Part shown: one piece after another, positions 7,275 to 16,840 of the stretch | How positions within the stretch are numbered: position 1 is the first letter of the stretch | Layout of the letters: the number at the start of each line of letters is the position of its first letter | DNA from: Cohnella fermenti | Lineage (GTDB): Bacteria > Bacillota > Bacilli > Paenibacillales > Paenibacillaceae | Assembly (NCBI RefSeq): GCF_004801405.1 | Contig: NZ_SSOB01000066.1 | Span: 1-41,341 of the forward strand | DNA length: 41,341 nt | Direction: 5' to 3' | Translations under genes and position numbers: made by a program | The notes under the pieces: model-generated | What the model was told of the DNA's origin: nothing | Databases searched by the model: none | Seen by the model: the letters and a program-made list of their open reading frames with translations, nothing else

Positions 7275-8480
7275 ATGTTGACCAAAGAGTGTACATTTAT
7301 AATCGATTCCTTTTACAACCTCACCGGCTTGCCTGTTCGCTATTATAACGGAGCCGAGTTTGTGCGAATGCTTCCGCCAATTCCCGGTTATCTGGACCCG
7401 TTGGGGCATACCCTCCAATTCCTGTTTGACGACGAGCGCACGGTGAGCTACCGGGTGACAGATGAGATCCTCTACTATGGCAAAGTCAACTCCCTAACAA
7501 ATGACGGCGTATTCATTGTCGGGCCCGGCTATTTTATTCCTCCCTCCAGCGATCGCCTGACCGACATTATGATCGGCGCTGCCCTTTCTCATTCAAACCG
7601 GGTAGAGTTTACCGATTTCCTTACCCGTATTCCGACGACCTCCTTCGAGAACTTTTTGAACGGTCTCTGTTTTCTCAACTTTGCGCTGAATCGGCGAATG
7701 TTGACCGTCGAAGCTCTGCTGCTGCAAGGAAATTCCTTGCCGGGTGTCGGTTCCGGCATCAGGTCCGATCTGGAGGATGCTTTGTTCAACTCGGAAGAAT
7801 CGAATGACTTCCATGATACTCATCAGCTCGAGCAGCGCATCTTGGCAGGAGTTCGCGAAGGGAACATCGAGGAGCTTGCCGACTTGTTCGAGAATTCCGT
7901 CAGAGGCAAAGCCGGCCCGTTAGCGAAGGATGCTCTCCGACAAGAGAAAAACATCATGATCATCAGCACTACCTTGGTCACCCGCGCAGCCATTGAGGGA
8001 GGGATGGACATAGAGACAGCTTACCATCTCAGCGATCTTTATATTCAACAAGCCGAGCCTTTATCGCGACTCGATTCCGTATCGTTGTTAAGGCAACGAA
8101 TGGTTATGGACTTTGCGGAGAGAGTGTCGCTGCAGAAGTACCCGCCCGGCATATCGCCTGCAACCGCCAAGTGCATCCGGTATATCAGGAAACGAATAAA
8201 CTCCCCCATCCTTGTTCGCGAGCTTGCCAATGACATCGGAATAAACCCGTCTTACCTGTCGAGAAAATTTTATAGCGATATGGGCAACCATCTGAATGAT
8301 TATATCAATCGGCAGAAAATTAATGAGGCGAAGAAGCTCCTGGTTCTGACGGATAAGACGTTGGGTGAGATAAGCAGTTATTTAAGCTTCTCTTCTCAAA
8401 GTTATTTTCAGAATCTATTCCGCAAATTTGAAGATACCACTCCGATAAAATATAGAAATTCCTTTCGTGTTCCAAGCTAA
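7275..8480 (+). CDS. AraC-family transcriptional regulator
   Basis: A 401-residue regulator. The first 290 residues form a sensory region that I recognise only loosely; it resembles the N-terminal part of AraC regulators with a PAS/GAF-like fold in Firmicutes (RYYNGAEFVRMLPPIP, then ILYYGKVN, VFIVGPGYF). The C-terminal two helix-turn-helix units begin near CIRYIRKRINSPILVRELANDIG, with INPSYLSRKFYSDMG and the second HTH LGEISSYLSFSSQSYFQNLFRKFEDTTPIKYR. The start at 7275 is chosen because GAGGTGATT lies 8 bases upstream; an earlier Met at 7242 has no site. It precedes the GH3-GPH-GH78 operon in the same direction and is the obvious candidate activator for it. Confidence 0.87.
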   Translation: MLTKECTFIIDSFYNLTGLPVRYYNGAEFVRMLPPIPGYLDPLGHTLQFLFDDERTVSYRVTDEILYYGKVNSLTNDGVFIVGPGYFIPPSSDRLTDIMIGAALSHSNRVEFTDFLTRIPTTSFENFLNGLCFLNFALNRRMLTVEALLLQGNSLPGVGSGIRSDLEDALFNSEESNDFHDTHQLEQRILAGVREGNIEELADLFENSVRGKAGPLAKDALRQEKNIMIISTTLVTRAAIEGGMDIETAYHLSDLYIQQAEPLSRLDSVSLLRQRMVMDFAERVSLQKYPPGISPATAKCIRYIRKRINSPILVRELANDIGINPSYLSRKFYSDMGNHLNDYINRQKINEAKKLLVLTDKTLGEISSYLSFSSQSYFQNLFRKFEDTTPIKYRNSFRVPS

Positions 8481-8585
8481 GTAAATCATTTTTTCGATAT
8501 ACAGGTAGATTTTTTACAATACATCGCTTTCAAATTATTTTAAACTCAAGCCATGAGGGGACTGTCGTCTTATAAGGAGGACCAA

Positions 8586-11042
8586 ATGACCAGCATCGAC
8601 AAGCTTACGCCTGACCAACTTACAATCGAAGAGAAAGCCGCTCTGCTTGAAGGGCACGATTCCTGGAATTCCAATGCCGTTCCGCGTTTGGGCATTCCGA
8701 AGCTGTTCCTGACGGACGGTCCGCACGGACTTCGCAAGGTACGGGAAGCGACCGGCGGGTTCGGCGTATCCGACAACGAGCATTCGACGGCTTTCCCGAC
8801 ATCGGCAACGTTGGCTTCCTCCTGGGAGCCGGAGCTTGCCTTCCGGATGGGAGAAGCCATTGCCGAAGAGTGCATCGAAGCGAAGGTCGATGTGCTCCTC
8901 GCGCCGGGTATAAACATCAAGCGAAGCCCCCTATGCGGGAGAAACTTCGAATATTTCTCGGAAGATCCGCGCGTCTCCGGCAAGTTCGGATCGGCCTTCG
9001 TTCGCGGAGTCCAGAGCAATGGAATCGGATGCAGCGTTAAACACTATGCTGCCAATTCCAACGAGAATTATCGCTTTATCGGAGATAGCGTCGTCGATGA
9101 GCGAGCCCTGCGGGAAATTTATTTGCGCGCGTTTGAAACCGTGGTCAGAGAAGCCAAGCCCTACACAGTGATGTGCTCATACAATCGTCTTAATGGGACA
9201 TTCGCCTCGCAGAACAAACGGCTGCTAACCGACATCCTTCGCGAGGAATGGGGCTTTGACGGCGTCGTTATGACCGATTGGGGAGCTACCAGCGATCGCA
9301 TCGAAGGCGTGCTGGCTGGCTGCGACCTTGATATGCCCGGTGATGTATGGCACAATCGCCAGTCCATTATCGAAGGCGCCCGCAGCGGCAAGCTCCCGCT
9401 TCCAACTCTTGACAAATCCGTTCATCGCATGATCCGGCTTACGGCCCGTTGCTCGGCCAAAGGAACGACGGGGCGATTGGACCCGGAGCGGAATGCCGCT
9501 CTGTCTTGCGAGATAGCCAAAAGAAGCGCCGTGCTTCTTAAGAATGACGGGACACTTCCATTGAACGGCGGGGAAAAGCTGCTCGTCGTCGGCGAAATGT
9601 TCGAAAAGATGAGGTACCAGGGGGCCGGCTCTTCTCTGATCAATCCCCCTAAGGTCATCACCCCCAAGGATGCGTTCGATCGACGCGGAATCTCGTATTC
9701 CTACGAGAAAGGCTTCCGCTGTTTCTACACAGAACGGGATTCGTCCCTGGAGCAAGCCGCGCTTAACGCGGCAGCCGATGCCGATACGATCCTATTCTTT
9801 GGAGGATTGAACGACTTCGAAGAGAGCGAAGGATTCGATCGCGAGCATATGCGGATGGGCGACAATCAGACGAGATTACTGCAGGATTTGATCGCCACCG
9901 GCAAAAAAATCGTGGTCGTGCTGTTTGCCGGAGCTCCTGTGGAGCTGCCCTTCCTTGACGGCCTGGCCGCGCTTCTCGACATGTATCTGCCCGGCATGTA
10001 CGGAGGAGAAGCAGCGGCAGCATTGCTCTACGGAGAAGAGAATCCGTCCGGCAAGCTTGCGGAGAGCTGGCCTGCACGAGCGGAAGACAGCTCCTGCCAT
10101 GCCGACTATAACCGCGGTCCCGTCTCTCGATATTATGAAAGCCTTTACGTCGGGTACCGCTATTACGACAAAGCCCAGACGAACTTGCTCTTCCCGTTCG
10201 GGTTCGGCCTATCCTATACCTCGTTTCGCTATGATGAGCTTGCTGTCGCCGACGGCAATGGCAAGCTCACGATCGAATTTAATCTTACGAATGCAGGAGA
10301 CCGCGACGGCTCCGAAGTCGTGCAGCTTTATGTTCGCAACAACCAGAGCACTGTCTTCAAAGCGGAGAAAGAACTTATGGCCTTTGCCAAAGTGTTCCTG
10401 CGGCCCGGCGAGACACGTCGTGTAAGTGTCCAATTTGACCGATCGGAGTTATCGTACTGGAACGTTAACCTGCATCGTTGGGTTCTGGAGAACGGCCGCT
10501 ACGAGATTAGTGTTGCCGCTTCCTCAGCAGATATCAGGTTGACGGCTCCACTCCTTATTGACAACGGCGAGAACGTTCCGACGCCTTACTCCGATAGCGT
10601 GGCAGCCGCGTATGCAACGCCGCCGCCGAGCATCCCCGACTGCTTCCCGGAGCTTGTCGGATATCCGATTCAAGAGCAGCAAACGAAGGGACCTTTGACG
10701 CTCGAGTCCTCTCTGCTCGAATTCAGAAGATCCTGGATGGGACGAATCCTGTATGCAGCCGTCATGAACACCGTACAGAAGGATTACAGGAAGGCATTGC
10801 GAATGCCGGATTCGTTGGAACGCGATACTCGCCTTAAGAATTCCCACTTTGTCGTCCGGCTGATGCCTTCGAACTCCATCCGTTCCATGTGCATGTCTTC
10901 TAGCGGCAAGTTTACCTATCGAACAGCGCTCGGCTTGGTCGAGCTGGCGAACGGCCGAATGCTCAAGGGATTAAAAATTTTGTTAAGCAAGGACAAACCG
11001 ATTCCGCTGCCAAGCGAACCTCATGGGGGGCCTGTTTCGTGA
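8586..11042 (+). CDS. GH3 beta-glucosidase with C-terminal extension
   Basis: An 818-residue family 3 glycoside hydrolase. The N-terminal TIM-barrel begins with TIEEKAALLEG and TDGPHGLR. The nucleophile aspartate stands in GVVMTDWGATSDR, about residue 230, with the KHYAANSNE motif before it. The C-terminal sandwich domain (RSAVLLKNDGTLPL, EGFDREHMRMGDNQ) and the fibronectin-like domain (LTNAGDRDGSEVVQLYVRN) follow. A further 130 residues form an extension (SMCMSSSGKFTYRTALGLVELANG) not needed in the core fold. There is no signal peptide, so the enzyme is probably cytoplasmic. AAGGAGG at 8574-8580 fixes the ATG at 8586. It overlaps the next gene by 4 bases. Likely role: removal of beta-linked glucose from imported rhamnosyl-glucosides. 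Confidence 0.93.
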   Translation: MTSIDKLTPDQLTIEEKAALLEGHDSWNSNAVPRLGIPKLFLTDGPHGLRKVREATGGFGVSDNEHSTAFPTSATLASSWEPELAFRMGEAIAEECIEAKVDVLLAPGINIKRSPLCGRNFEYFSEDPRVSGKFGSAFVRGVQSNGIGCSVKHYAANSNENYRFIGDSVVDERALREIYLRAFETVVREAKPYTVMCSYNRLNGTFASQNKRLLTDILREEWGFDGVVMTDWGATSDRIEGVLAGCDLDMPGDVWHNRQSIIEGARSGKLPLPTLDKSVHRMIRLTARCSAKGTTGRLDPERNAALSCEIAKRSAVLLKNDGTLPLNGGEKLLVVGEMFEKMRYQGAGSSLINPPKVITPKDAFDRRGISYSYEKGFRCFYTERDSSLEQAALNAAADADTILFFGGLNDFEESEGFDREHMRMGDNQTRLLQDLIATGKKIVVVLFAGAPVELPFLDGLAALLDMYLPGMYGGEAAAALLYGEENPSGKLAESWPARAEDSSCHADYNRGPVSRYYESLYVGYRYYDKAQTNLLFPFGFGLSYTSFRYDELAVADGNGKLTIEFNLTNAGDRDGSEVVQLYVRNNQSTVFKAEKELMAFAKVFLRPGETRRVSVQFDRSELSYWNVNLHRWVLENGRYEISVAASSADIRLTAPLLIDNGENVPTPYSDSVAAAYATPPPSIPDCFPELVGYPIQEQQTKGPLTLESSLLEFRRSWMGRILYAAVMNTVQKDYRKALRMPDSLERDTRLKNSHFVVRLMPSNSIRSMCMSSSGKFTYRTALGLVELANGRMLKGLKILLSKDKPIPLPSEPHGGPVS

Positions 11043-12505
11043 ATATAATGAAACCGCTTCTTCGCAAGAAAGCCATGGACTCCCGGATTGCTTCTTCCGA
11101 TACGACCGCCAAGGAGAGTTGGCTTGGTTATTTGATCGGACCGACCGGTGCGCTGCTGCTTAACGCGGTGTTGGCCTCCTATTTGAACGTCTACTATACG
11201 GATGTGCTGGGGCTGACTTCGCTTGGCGGCGGAGCCTTTCTTATCATCTTCCCCATCCTCTCGAAAATAGTAAGCGCCATAGCCAATTTTATCATGGGAT
11301 ATATCATCGACCGAACCCGATCAAAGCAAGGCAAAGCGCGGCCATGGCTGTTGATCGCCGCGCCTCTCATGACTCTGTCCGGCATTCTCCTGTTCCTGAT
11401 CCCGAACGCCGAGCCGAAGGTGCAGGCTATCTGGATTGTGTTCTCCTATAACCTGTACTATGCATTTGCATTTACGATTTACAACCTGAGCCATAACTTG
11501 ATGGTGCCGCTCTCCACGCGCGACAGCCTTCAGCGCGGCAAGCTGTCCGTATTCAGCCAGGTCTCGACCATTATGATGAGCGGAATTATCGTCGCCCTTA
11601 TTTTCCCAATGGCCATTCTTCCGGTCATCGGGGTGGACAAGCAATTGTGGAGCGTCGTCATGAGCGTGATTTCCATTGCAGCTCTTCCACTTACCCTTCT
11701 CGAATATTACTATACCAAAGAGCGGGTTACCGCCGAGGCGGCGGAAGACGAAGCGAAGCCGTCCATTCCCTTCGGCAAGCAATTGAAGGCGATCCTGAAG
11801 GACAAATATATGATGATCATCCTGAGTTATTTCCTGATTTACACCTTCGCGACAAGTCTCAAAAACCTGAGTTTGATCTATTACTGCAATTACGTGCTGG
11901 GCACCTATAATGACGGAATCACGCAGACCTTAATCTCCGCAATCGGCGGCATTCCGATGGGCATCGGCATCTTGGTTGTCTGGCCGCTCGCCAAGAGGTT
12001 CGGCAAGCGGAACGTCACGTTGGCGGGATTCGTGCTTGTCGCTGTCGGAAGCGTTGTCTGCTGGGTATTCCCGACCAGCTTGACCATCGTTCTTGTCGGT
12101 CAATTTATCAAGAACATGGGCTTGCTCCCCAGCGCTTATATCTTCATGGCCTTATTCGCGGATACGCTGGATCATCTCGAATGGAAGGAGCGGTTCCGCT
12201 CCGACGGCATCGCGATGTCGATTTATACGACAATAGCGGTATCCATGATCGGCATTTGCACCGGCGTCTTCAACGGAATGCTCTCATCCGCAGGTTATGT
12301 CGCCCCCTATTACGGCTCCTCGGGAGAGCTTGTTACTGCCCAATCGAACGCGGTACAGCAGATGATCACGTTCTCGTTTACCGGGTTCGAGACGATTACG
12401 AGCATCGTCCTCCTTGTCCTGCTCGCTTTTCTGAATGTGGAGCGCCATCTGGATCGCAAACAACAGGAGATCAAATCCCGCCGGGAGGAAACCCTTCATG
12501 CTTAA
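11039..12505 (+). CDS. GPH/MelB-type sugar:cation symporter
   Basis: A 488-residue, twelve-helix transporter of the glycoside-pentoside-hexuronide family in the major facilitator superfamily. The typical loop between helices 2 and 3 reads GYIIDRTRSKQGKARPWLLI; YNLSHNLMVPLSTRD and DTLDHLEWKERFRSDGIAMS are further GPH signatures. Such carriers import glycosides with Na+ or H+. The start is GTG 11039, overlapping the GH3 stop (GTGA), with a G-rich tract 6 bases upstream; ATG 11048 is an alternative. It overlaps the GH78 gene by 8 bases, so all three genes are translationally coupled. It presumably takes up the intact glycoside split by the two flanking enzymes. Confidence 0.92.
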   Translation: MNIMKPLLRKKAMDSRIASSDTTAKESWLGYLIGPTGALLLNAVLASYLNVYYTDVLGLTSLGGGAFLIIFPILSKIVSAIANFIMGYIIDRTRSKQGKARPWLLIAAPLMTLSGILLFLIPNAEPKVQAIWIVFSYNLYYAFAFTIYNLSHNLMVPLSTRDSLQRGKLSVFSQVSTIMMSGIIVALIFPMAILPVIGVDKQLWSVVMSVISIAALPLTLLEYYYTKERVTAEAAEDEAKPSIPFGKQLKAILKDKYMMIILSYFLIYTFATSLKNLSLIYYCNYVLGTYNDGITQTLISAIGGIPMGIGILVVWPLAKRFGKRNVTLAGFVLVAVGSVVCWVFPTSLTIVLVGQFIKNMGLLPSAYIFMALFADTLDHLEWKERFRSDGIAMSIYTTIAVSMIGICTGVFNGMLSSAGYVAPYYGSSGELVTAQSNAVQQMITFSFTGFETITSIVLLVLLAFLNVERHLDRKQQEIKSRREETLHA

Positions 12506-15053
12506 AATTGCAGAACTGAAAATTGGCGGTCTTGCACGGGGCTGCATCACGGACAAACGACCGAACATCTCGTTCTCGCTGGAATCCGACGCGGATGGCG
12601 AAGCGCTCCGGGACGCGGTTATTACGGTCGGCGACTGGACCGCGACCACGAGCGATCAGATCAACAATCTTTACGGGGGAGAGATGAAGCCCTTTACGTC
12701 TTATCCCGTCCATGTCGTCGCTACAGGCAAGAACGGACAAGTCGCCGAAGCCGCAGCTTCCTTCGAAACCGGAAGATTGGATACGCCCTGGACAGCCCAA
12801 TGGATAACGGACGCAAGCTACGATTATCCGAAGAAGCAATCTCCCGTTCCGATGGTGTTTCGCCATTCCTTCGCCGTCTCGAAGCGGGTTCGCCGGGCGT
12901 GGATAAATGCGACCGCTCTGGGCGTTTACGAATTGACTCTGAACGGCCGGAAGGTCGGCGACGATTACTTCGCCCCCGGCTTCACTTCCTACGAGCATCA
13001 AATCCAGTATCAGACCTATGACGTCACCGATCGTATCGGCACCTCCAACGCGCTGATGGCCGTCGTTGCGGGCGGCTGGGCAGCCGGTTCCTTCAACTAC
13101 ATCCGCAAGAGCAAAATCTATGCGGATCGTCAAGCGTTCCTCTGCGAGCTGCATCTGGCATACGAAGACGGAACAAGCGAAGTCGTGCATACGGACGAAG
13201 CGTGGCAGGTGTCGGAGGAAGGCCCGTACCGCATGGCCGAATGGTACGATGGAGAAACGTATGACGCCACGGTCGATCCGGAAGCGGTTCCATGGAAGCA
13301 GGCGACCCTTACCCGCCCCCGTCAATCTCCGGCTCTCTTGGCGCAATACGGCGATCCCGTCCGCATCCAGCAGATTCTGAAGCCGATCTCGTTCGTTAAG
13401 GCTCCCGGCGGAGAGGTCATCTATGACTTCGGCCAGAACTTCGCCGGGGTCATCTCGGCGAAGCTGCAGGGGCGACGCGGCCAGGAGGTCGTCTTCCGCC
13501 ATGCGGAGGTGTTGGTCGACGGAGAGCTATTCGTTCAATCGCTGCGGACCGCCAAGGCGACGGCGACGTATATTTGCGTCGATGGCGAACAAAGCTACTC
13601 CCCCCGTCTCACCTATATGGGCTTCCGTTACGTCGGCGTGCGCGGCATCGCCTCCGAAGACCTTGAATTGACGGCGCTCGTTCTTCATTCCGACTTCGAG
13701 GAGATCGGCGACTTCGAATGCTCGAATGAGCTTATCAACAAACTGCACAGCAACATTCGTTGGGGCGGCAAATCCAACTTCGTCGATATTCCGACCGATT
13801 GTCCGCAGCGGGACGAGCGCCAGGGATGGACCGGAGACGTCGCGGTCTTCGCCCGAACGGCCTGTTACCACTTCGATCTGGGCCGCTTCTTCGACAAGTG
13901 GCTGACGGATATGCGCGCCGAGCAAGGACGCGGCGGCGGACTTCCGATGGTCATCCCCAAAGCGGGCGACAATTGGCCGACGATGGCGACTTCGGCATGG
14001 GGAGACAGCTGCGTACTCGTCCCCTGGGCCGAATACCTCGCTCGAGGAGACAAGACAATTCTGGAGCTTCAATACCCGACGATCAAGAAGTTTCTCAAGG
14101 CCGCCAAGTGGTGGTCCTCTCTTCTCTCCGTTACTCCCAATGGCAGGCACGTCTGGAGATTCCCCTTCCACTTCGGAGATTGGTGCGCGCCGGACGAGAC
14201 TGTTCGCCAATGGCTTAAGAAGGGGAAATGGGTCGGCACCGCCTACTTCGCCAATTCCTGCGGACTTGCCGCCGAGATTGCGGATCTGCTCGGGTACGCT
14301 CAAGATGCTGCGCATTACCGCAAGCTGCGCAAGAAGATTATCCGCGCCTACCGTCAAGTATTTACCGACGGCCAGGGCAATCTGAAGAAGGAGTTCCAGA
14401 CCGCTTACGTGCTTCCCCTTCACTTCGGGATGACCGAAGGCAGGGAAACGACCGCCATGGCCGACAATCTCGTTCGTCTGGTGCGGGAGGCGGGCGATCG
14501 ATTAACGACGGGCTTCACGGGAACGCCTTATCTTCTGTTCGCTTTGTCGGATAACGGTCATGCCGATACCGCCTACAACCTGCTGCTTCAGGAAGAATGT
14601 CCATCATGGCTCTACGAGGTCAAGGCAGGCGGAACGACGATCTGGGAGCGCTGGGATGCGCTCCGGCCCGACGGCACTGTGAATATCGGTGATCTGACCG
14701 GCAAGAAGCCCGATGAGCAATCGAACGGAGGGATGGTATCCTTCAATCATTATGCCAACGGAGCTGTCGGCGATTGGCTCTATCGCCGCATGGCGGGCAT
14801 CGAACCGACCAGCGGAGGATACAGAACGTTCCGAATCGCTCCGGTCGTCGGCGGAGGCATCACTTCAACCAAGGGAAGTATCAAGACGCCGTTCGGGCGC
14901 GTTGCTTCGGAGTGGACTCTTGCAGGGGATAATTTCCATATTGATATTAAAGTTCCGGTATCGACGGAGTGTGAGCTCATTCTGCCAAACAACGAGCGTC
15001 ATCTGCTCAAGAGCGGTCATCATCAATATGCGTGCAAACTAAAGAGGCAATGA
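12498..15053 (+). CDS. GH78 alpha-L-rhamnosidase
   Basis: An 851-residue family 78 enzyme that hydrolyses terminal alpha-L-rhamnose. The N-terminal sandwich domains carry ALGVYELTLNGRKVGDDYFAPG and a QTYDVTDRI strand. The (alpha/alpha)6 barrel contains DCPQRDERQGWTGDV (around residues 433-447), where the conserved acidic residues of GH78 reside, and later GTTIWERWDALRPDG with the second catalytic glutamate, plus SFNHYANGAVGDWLYR. No signal peptide is present. The start at 12498 has GGGAGGAA 7 bases upstream and overlaps the transporter's end. With a GH3 glucosidase and a GPH importer it suggests breakdown of rutinose-, neohesperidose- or saponin-type glycosides inside the cell; the exact substrate is inference. 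Confidence 0.94.
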   Translation: MLKIAELKIGGLARGCITDKRPNISFSLESDADGEALRDAVITVGDWTATTSDQINNLYGGEMKPFTSYPVHVVATGKNGQVAEAAASFETGRLDTPWTAQWITDASYDYPKKQSPVPMVFRHSFAVSKRVRRAWINATALGVYELTLNGRKVGDDYFAPGFTSYEHQIQYQTYDVTDRIGTSNALMAVVAGGWAAGSFNYIRKSKIYADRQAFLCELHLAYEDGTSEVVHTDEAWQVSEEGPYRMAEWYDGETYDATVDPEAVPWKQATLTRPRQSPALLAQYGDPVRIQQILKPISFVKAPGGEVIYDFGQNFAGVISAKLQGRRGQEVVFRHAEVLVDGELFVQSLRTAKATATYICVDGEQSYSPRLTYMGFRYVGVRGIASEDLELTALVLHSDFEEIGDFECSNELINKLHSNIRWGGKSNFVDIPTDCPQRDERQGWTGDVAVFARTACYHFDLGRFFDKWLTDMRAEQGRGGGLPMVIPKAGDNWPTMATSAWGDSCVLVPWAEYLARGDKTILELQYPTIKKFLKAAKWWSSLLSVTPNGRHVWRFPFHFGDWCAPDETVRQWLKKGKWVGTAYFANSCGLAAEIADLLGYAQDAAHYRKLRKKIIRAYRQVFTDGQGNLKKEFQTAYVLPLHFGMTEGRETTAMADNLVRLVREAGDRLTTGFTGTPYLLFALSDNGHADTAYNLLLQEECPSWLYEVKAGGTTIWERWDALRPDGTVNIGDLTGKKPDEQSNGGMVSFNHYANGAVGDWLYRRMAGIEPTSGGYRTFRIAPVVGGGITSTKGSIKTPFGRVASEWTLAGDNFHIDIKVPVSTECELILPNNERHLLKSGHHQYACKLKRQ

Positions 15054-15055
15054 AC

Positions 15056-15101
15056 AACGAGTTCCATAATGACACTCAATAATGTCATTATGGAACTCGT
15101 T
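15056..15101. terminator. Perfect 19-bp hairpin between convergent operons
   Basis: AACGAGTTCCATAATGACA (15056-15074) is followed by an 8-base loop and its exact complement at 15083-15101, then TTCTTG. It stands 2 bases after the GH78 stop and 6 bases before the end of the convergent permease gene, so it probably terminates both. Confidence 0.9.
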
Positions 15102-15107
15102 TCTTGA

Positions 15108-15938
15108 TTAACCTTTGACGGCTCCACCGGCTATCCCTTTTATGAAATATTTCTGCAGGAGCAGGAACAAAAGGATGAGAGGCAGCGAGGAGATCGCAAT
15201 GGAGGCAAAAATCAATGACCAATTGTTGTTGTACTGTCCGACAAACGTGAAAATCGCCATTGGGATCGTTCGCGAAGCTTTCTCTTGGAGGAATAATAGA
15301 GGGACGAGAAAGTCATTCCAAATATTCAGGCTGTTCGTAATGACGACCGTTGCGGTAACCGGCTTAAGCAGGGGGAAAATAATGGAGACGAACGTTCGAA
15401 TAGGACCGCAGCCGTCGATCGTGGCCGCTTCCTCCAACTCTCTAGGCACAGATTTAAGGAATCCGGTATAAAGAAAGATGACAAACGGAAGCGTGGAGGC
15501 CACATAGATCATGATCGCCCCGAAATAGGTGTTTGTCAGATGAAGGCCGCCCATTAGCTTATACAGTGGAATCATAGCCAATTGGAAGGGCAGCATAATG
15601 CCCGAGATGAAGAAGATATAGAGAATAGAGGACAGCTTCGAGGCTCTTCTTGCTAGCGGGTAAGCACCGGCGCTTCCTAAGACTGCCAGGCTCAGAATAG
15701 AGCAACCGGTAACAAGTACACTATTAAGGAGCGCTCTCGCAAGGTCTGCCTGATTCCAGGCGTCAGAGAAGTTCGTGAGAACAAGCTTATCCGGCCAACT
15801 GTATGGATCCATCATGAACGCAGAGGAAGACTTAACAGCCCCAAACAACAACAACATAAGAGGAATGATAAGGATAACACTCCATAGTAGAAGGAGACCA
15901 CTCCTTGCTAATGTACCCATCGAAATTTTATTTCTCAT
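15108..15938 (-). CDS. Carbohydrate ABC transporter permease (MalG type)
   Basis: A 276-residue inner-membrane permease of the CUT1 sugar-uptake family. Six membrane helices are visible. The ATPase-contact EAA loop reads ELEEAATIDGCGPIRTFVSIIFPLLKP near residues 175-200. It ends in the common GGAVKG. It overlaps the upstream permease gene by 4 bases and has GGGAGGTG before the ATG at 15938. No ATPase gene is in the cluster; in Firmicutes such systems usually share one MsmX-type ATPase encoded elsewhere. Substrate unknown, probably an oligosaccharide. Confidence 0.93.
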   Translation of the reverse strand: MRNKISMGTLARSGLLLLWSVILIIPLMLLLFGAVKSSSAFMMDPYSWPDKLVLTNFSDAWNQADLARALLNSVLVTGCSILSLAVLGSAGAYPLARRASKLSSILYIFFISGIMLPFQLAMIPLYKLMGGLHLTNTYFGAIMIYVASTLPFVIFLYTGFLKSVPRELEEAATIDGCGPIRTFVSIIFPLLKPVTATVVITNSLNIWNDFLVPLLFLQEKASRTIPMAIFTFVGQYNNNWSLIFASIAISSLPLILLFLLLQKYFIKGIAGGAVKG

Positions 15939-16810
15939 GCTTGCACCTCCCGGCGTCGCAGAAATGCGATTTGGATAAGGGAGAAGATAAAGATAATGAC
16001 GAATAGAACAACAGCTATGGCAGTACCATAACCCATCTGATTAAAATTGAACGCCTTTTTGTAGAGCAAGATAGCGATCGATGTTGTTGTGTCGCCCGGC
16101 CCGCCTTTGGTCATCACATAAATGATGTCAAACACTTTCAGGCTTCCGATCATCGTCAGGATCATATTAATAGTGAACGCCGGGGCAATCAGAGGGAACG
16201 TAATATTACGGAACTTCCTCCATGCACCTGCTCCGTCAATCTCCGCAGCTTCCTTCATCTCTTGCGGCACTCCTTGCAAGCCTGCCAGATAAATAATCAT
16301 GCTAAATCCGGCCCAATGCCAAACGTTAGTAAATGTCACACTTAGCATCGACCATTTCGGATCGCCCAGCCAATCCTGGGTCAAGGAAGACAGACCGACA
16401 GACTCCAACAGCATATTGATTACTCCAGTGACCGGAGAATAGATATAGCTCCACATAAAACCGATCGCCAAGGCGCTGATAAGCGTAGGAATAAGAAAAT
16501 ACACTCTAAGCATACGATAGATTCTTCCGGCTCTGTCAACCAAGACTGCGAGCAATAACGACAGGCAATTTTGCAAAATGGTAACGGCTGCTGCGAACTT
16601 AAGTGTATTCCATAGTGCATGCCACACTTCGGAGTCGCGGAAGAGTTGATCGTAATTATCAAATCCGACAAACGACGTACTCCGGCTAAGGCCGTTCCAA
16701 TCCGTCATGCTATAATAAAAGCTGCTAAGTACGGGATAGACAAAAAACATACAAAATACTAGCAATGCCGGGGCAACGAACAGAAAGTCTGATTTTCTCC
16801 AACCTATCAT
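15935..16810 (-). CDS. Carbohydrate ABC transporter permease (MalF/UgpA type)
   Basis: A 291-residue permease that would pair with the MalG-type protein encoded downstream. Six helices; the first is LFVAPALLVFCMFFVYPVLSSFYYS, and FVGFDNYDQLFRDSEVW is typical of the family's first periplasmic-type loop. The EAA loop reads EMKEAAEIDGAGAWRKFRNITFPLIAP. AAGGAGAG precedes the ATG at 16810. A hairpin in the 76-base gap to the binding-protein gene (16841-16866) may lower permease expression relative to the binding protein. Confidence 0.93.
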   Translation of the reverse strand: MIGWRKSDFLFVAPALLVFCMFFVYPVLSSFYYSMTDWNGLSRSTSFVGFDNYDQLFRDSEVWHALWNTLKFAAAVTILQNCLSLLLAVLVDRAGRIYRMLRVYFLIPTLISALAIGFMWSYIYSPVTGVINMLLESVGLSSLTQDWLGDPKWSMLSVTFTNVWHWAGFSMIIYLAGLQGVPQEMKEAAEIDGAGAWRKFRNITFPLIAPAFTINMILTMIGSLKVFDIIYVMTKGGPGDTTTSIAILLYKKAFNFNQMGYGTAIAVVLFVIIFIFSLIQIAFLRRREVQA

Positions 16811-16840
16811 TCTTTATCTCTCCTTGCATCTGAAAATCGA

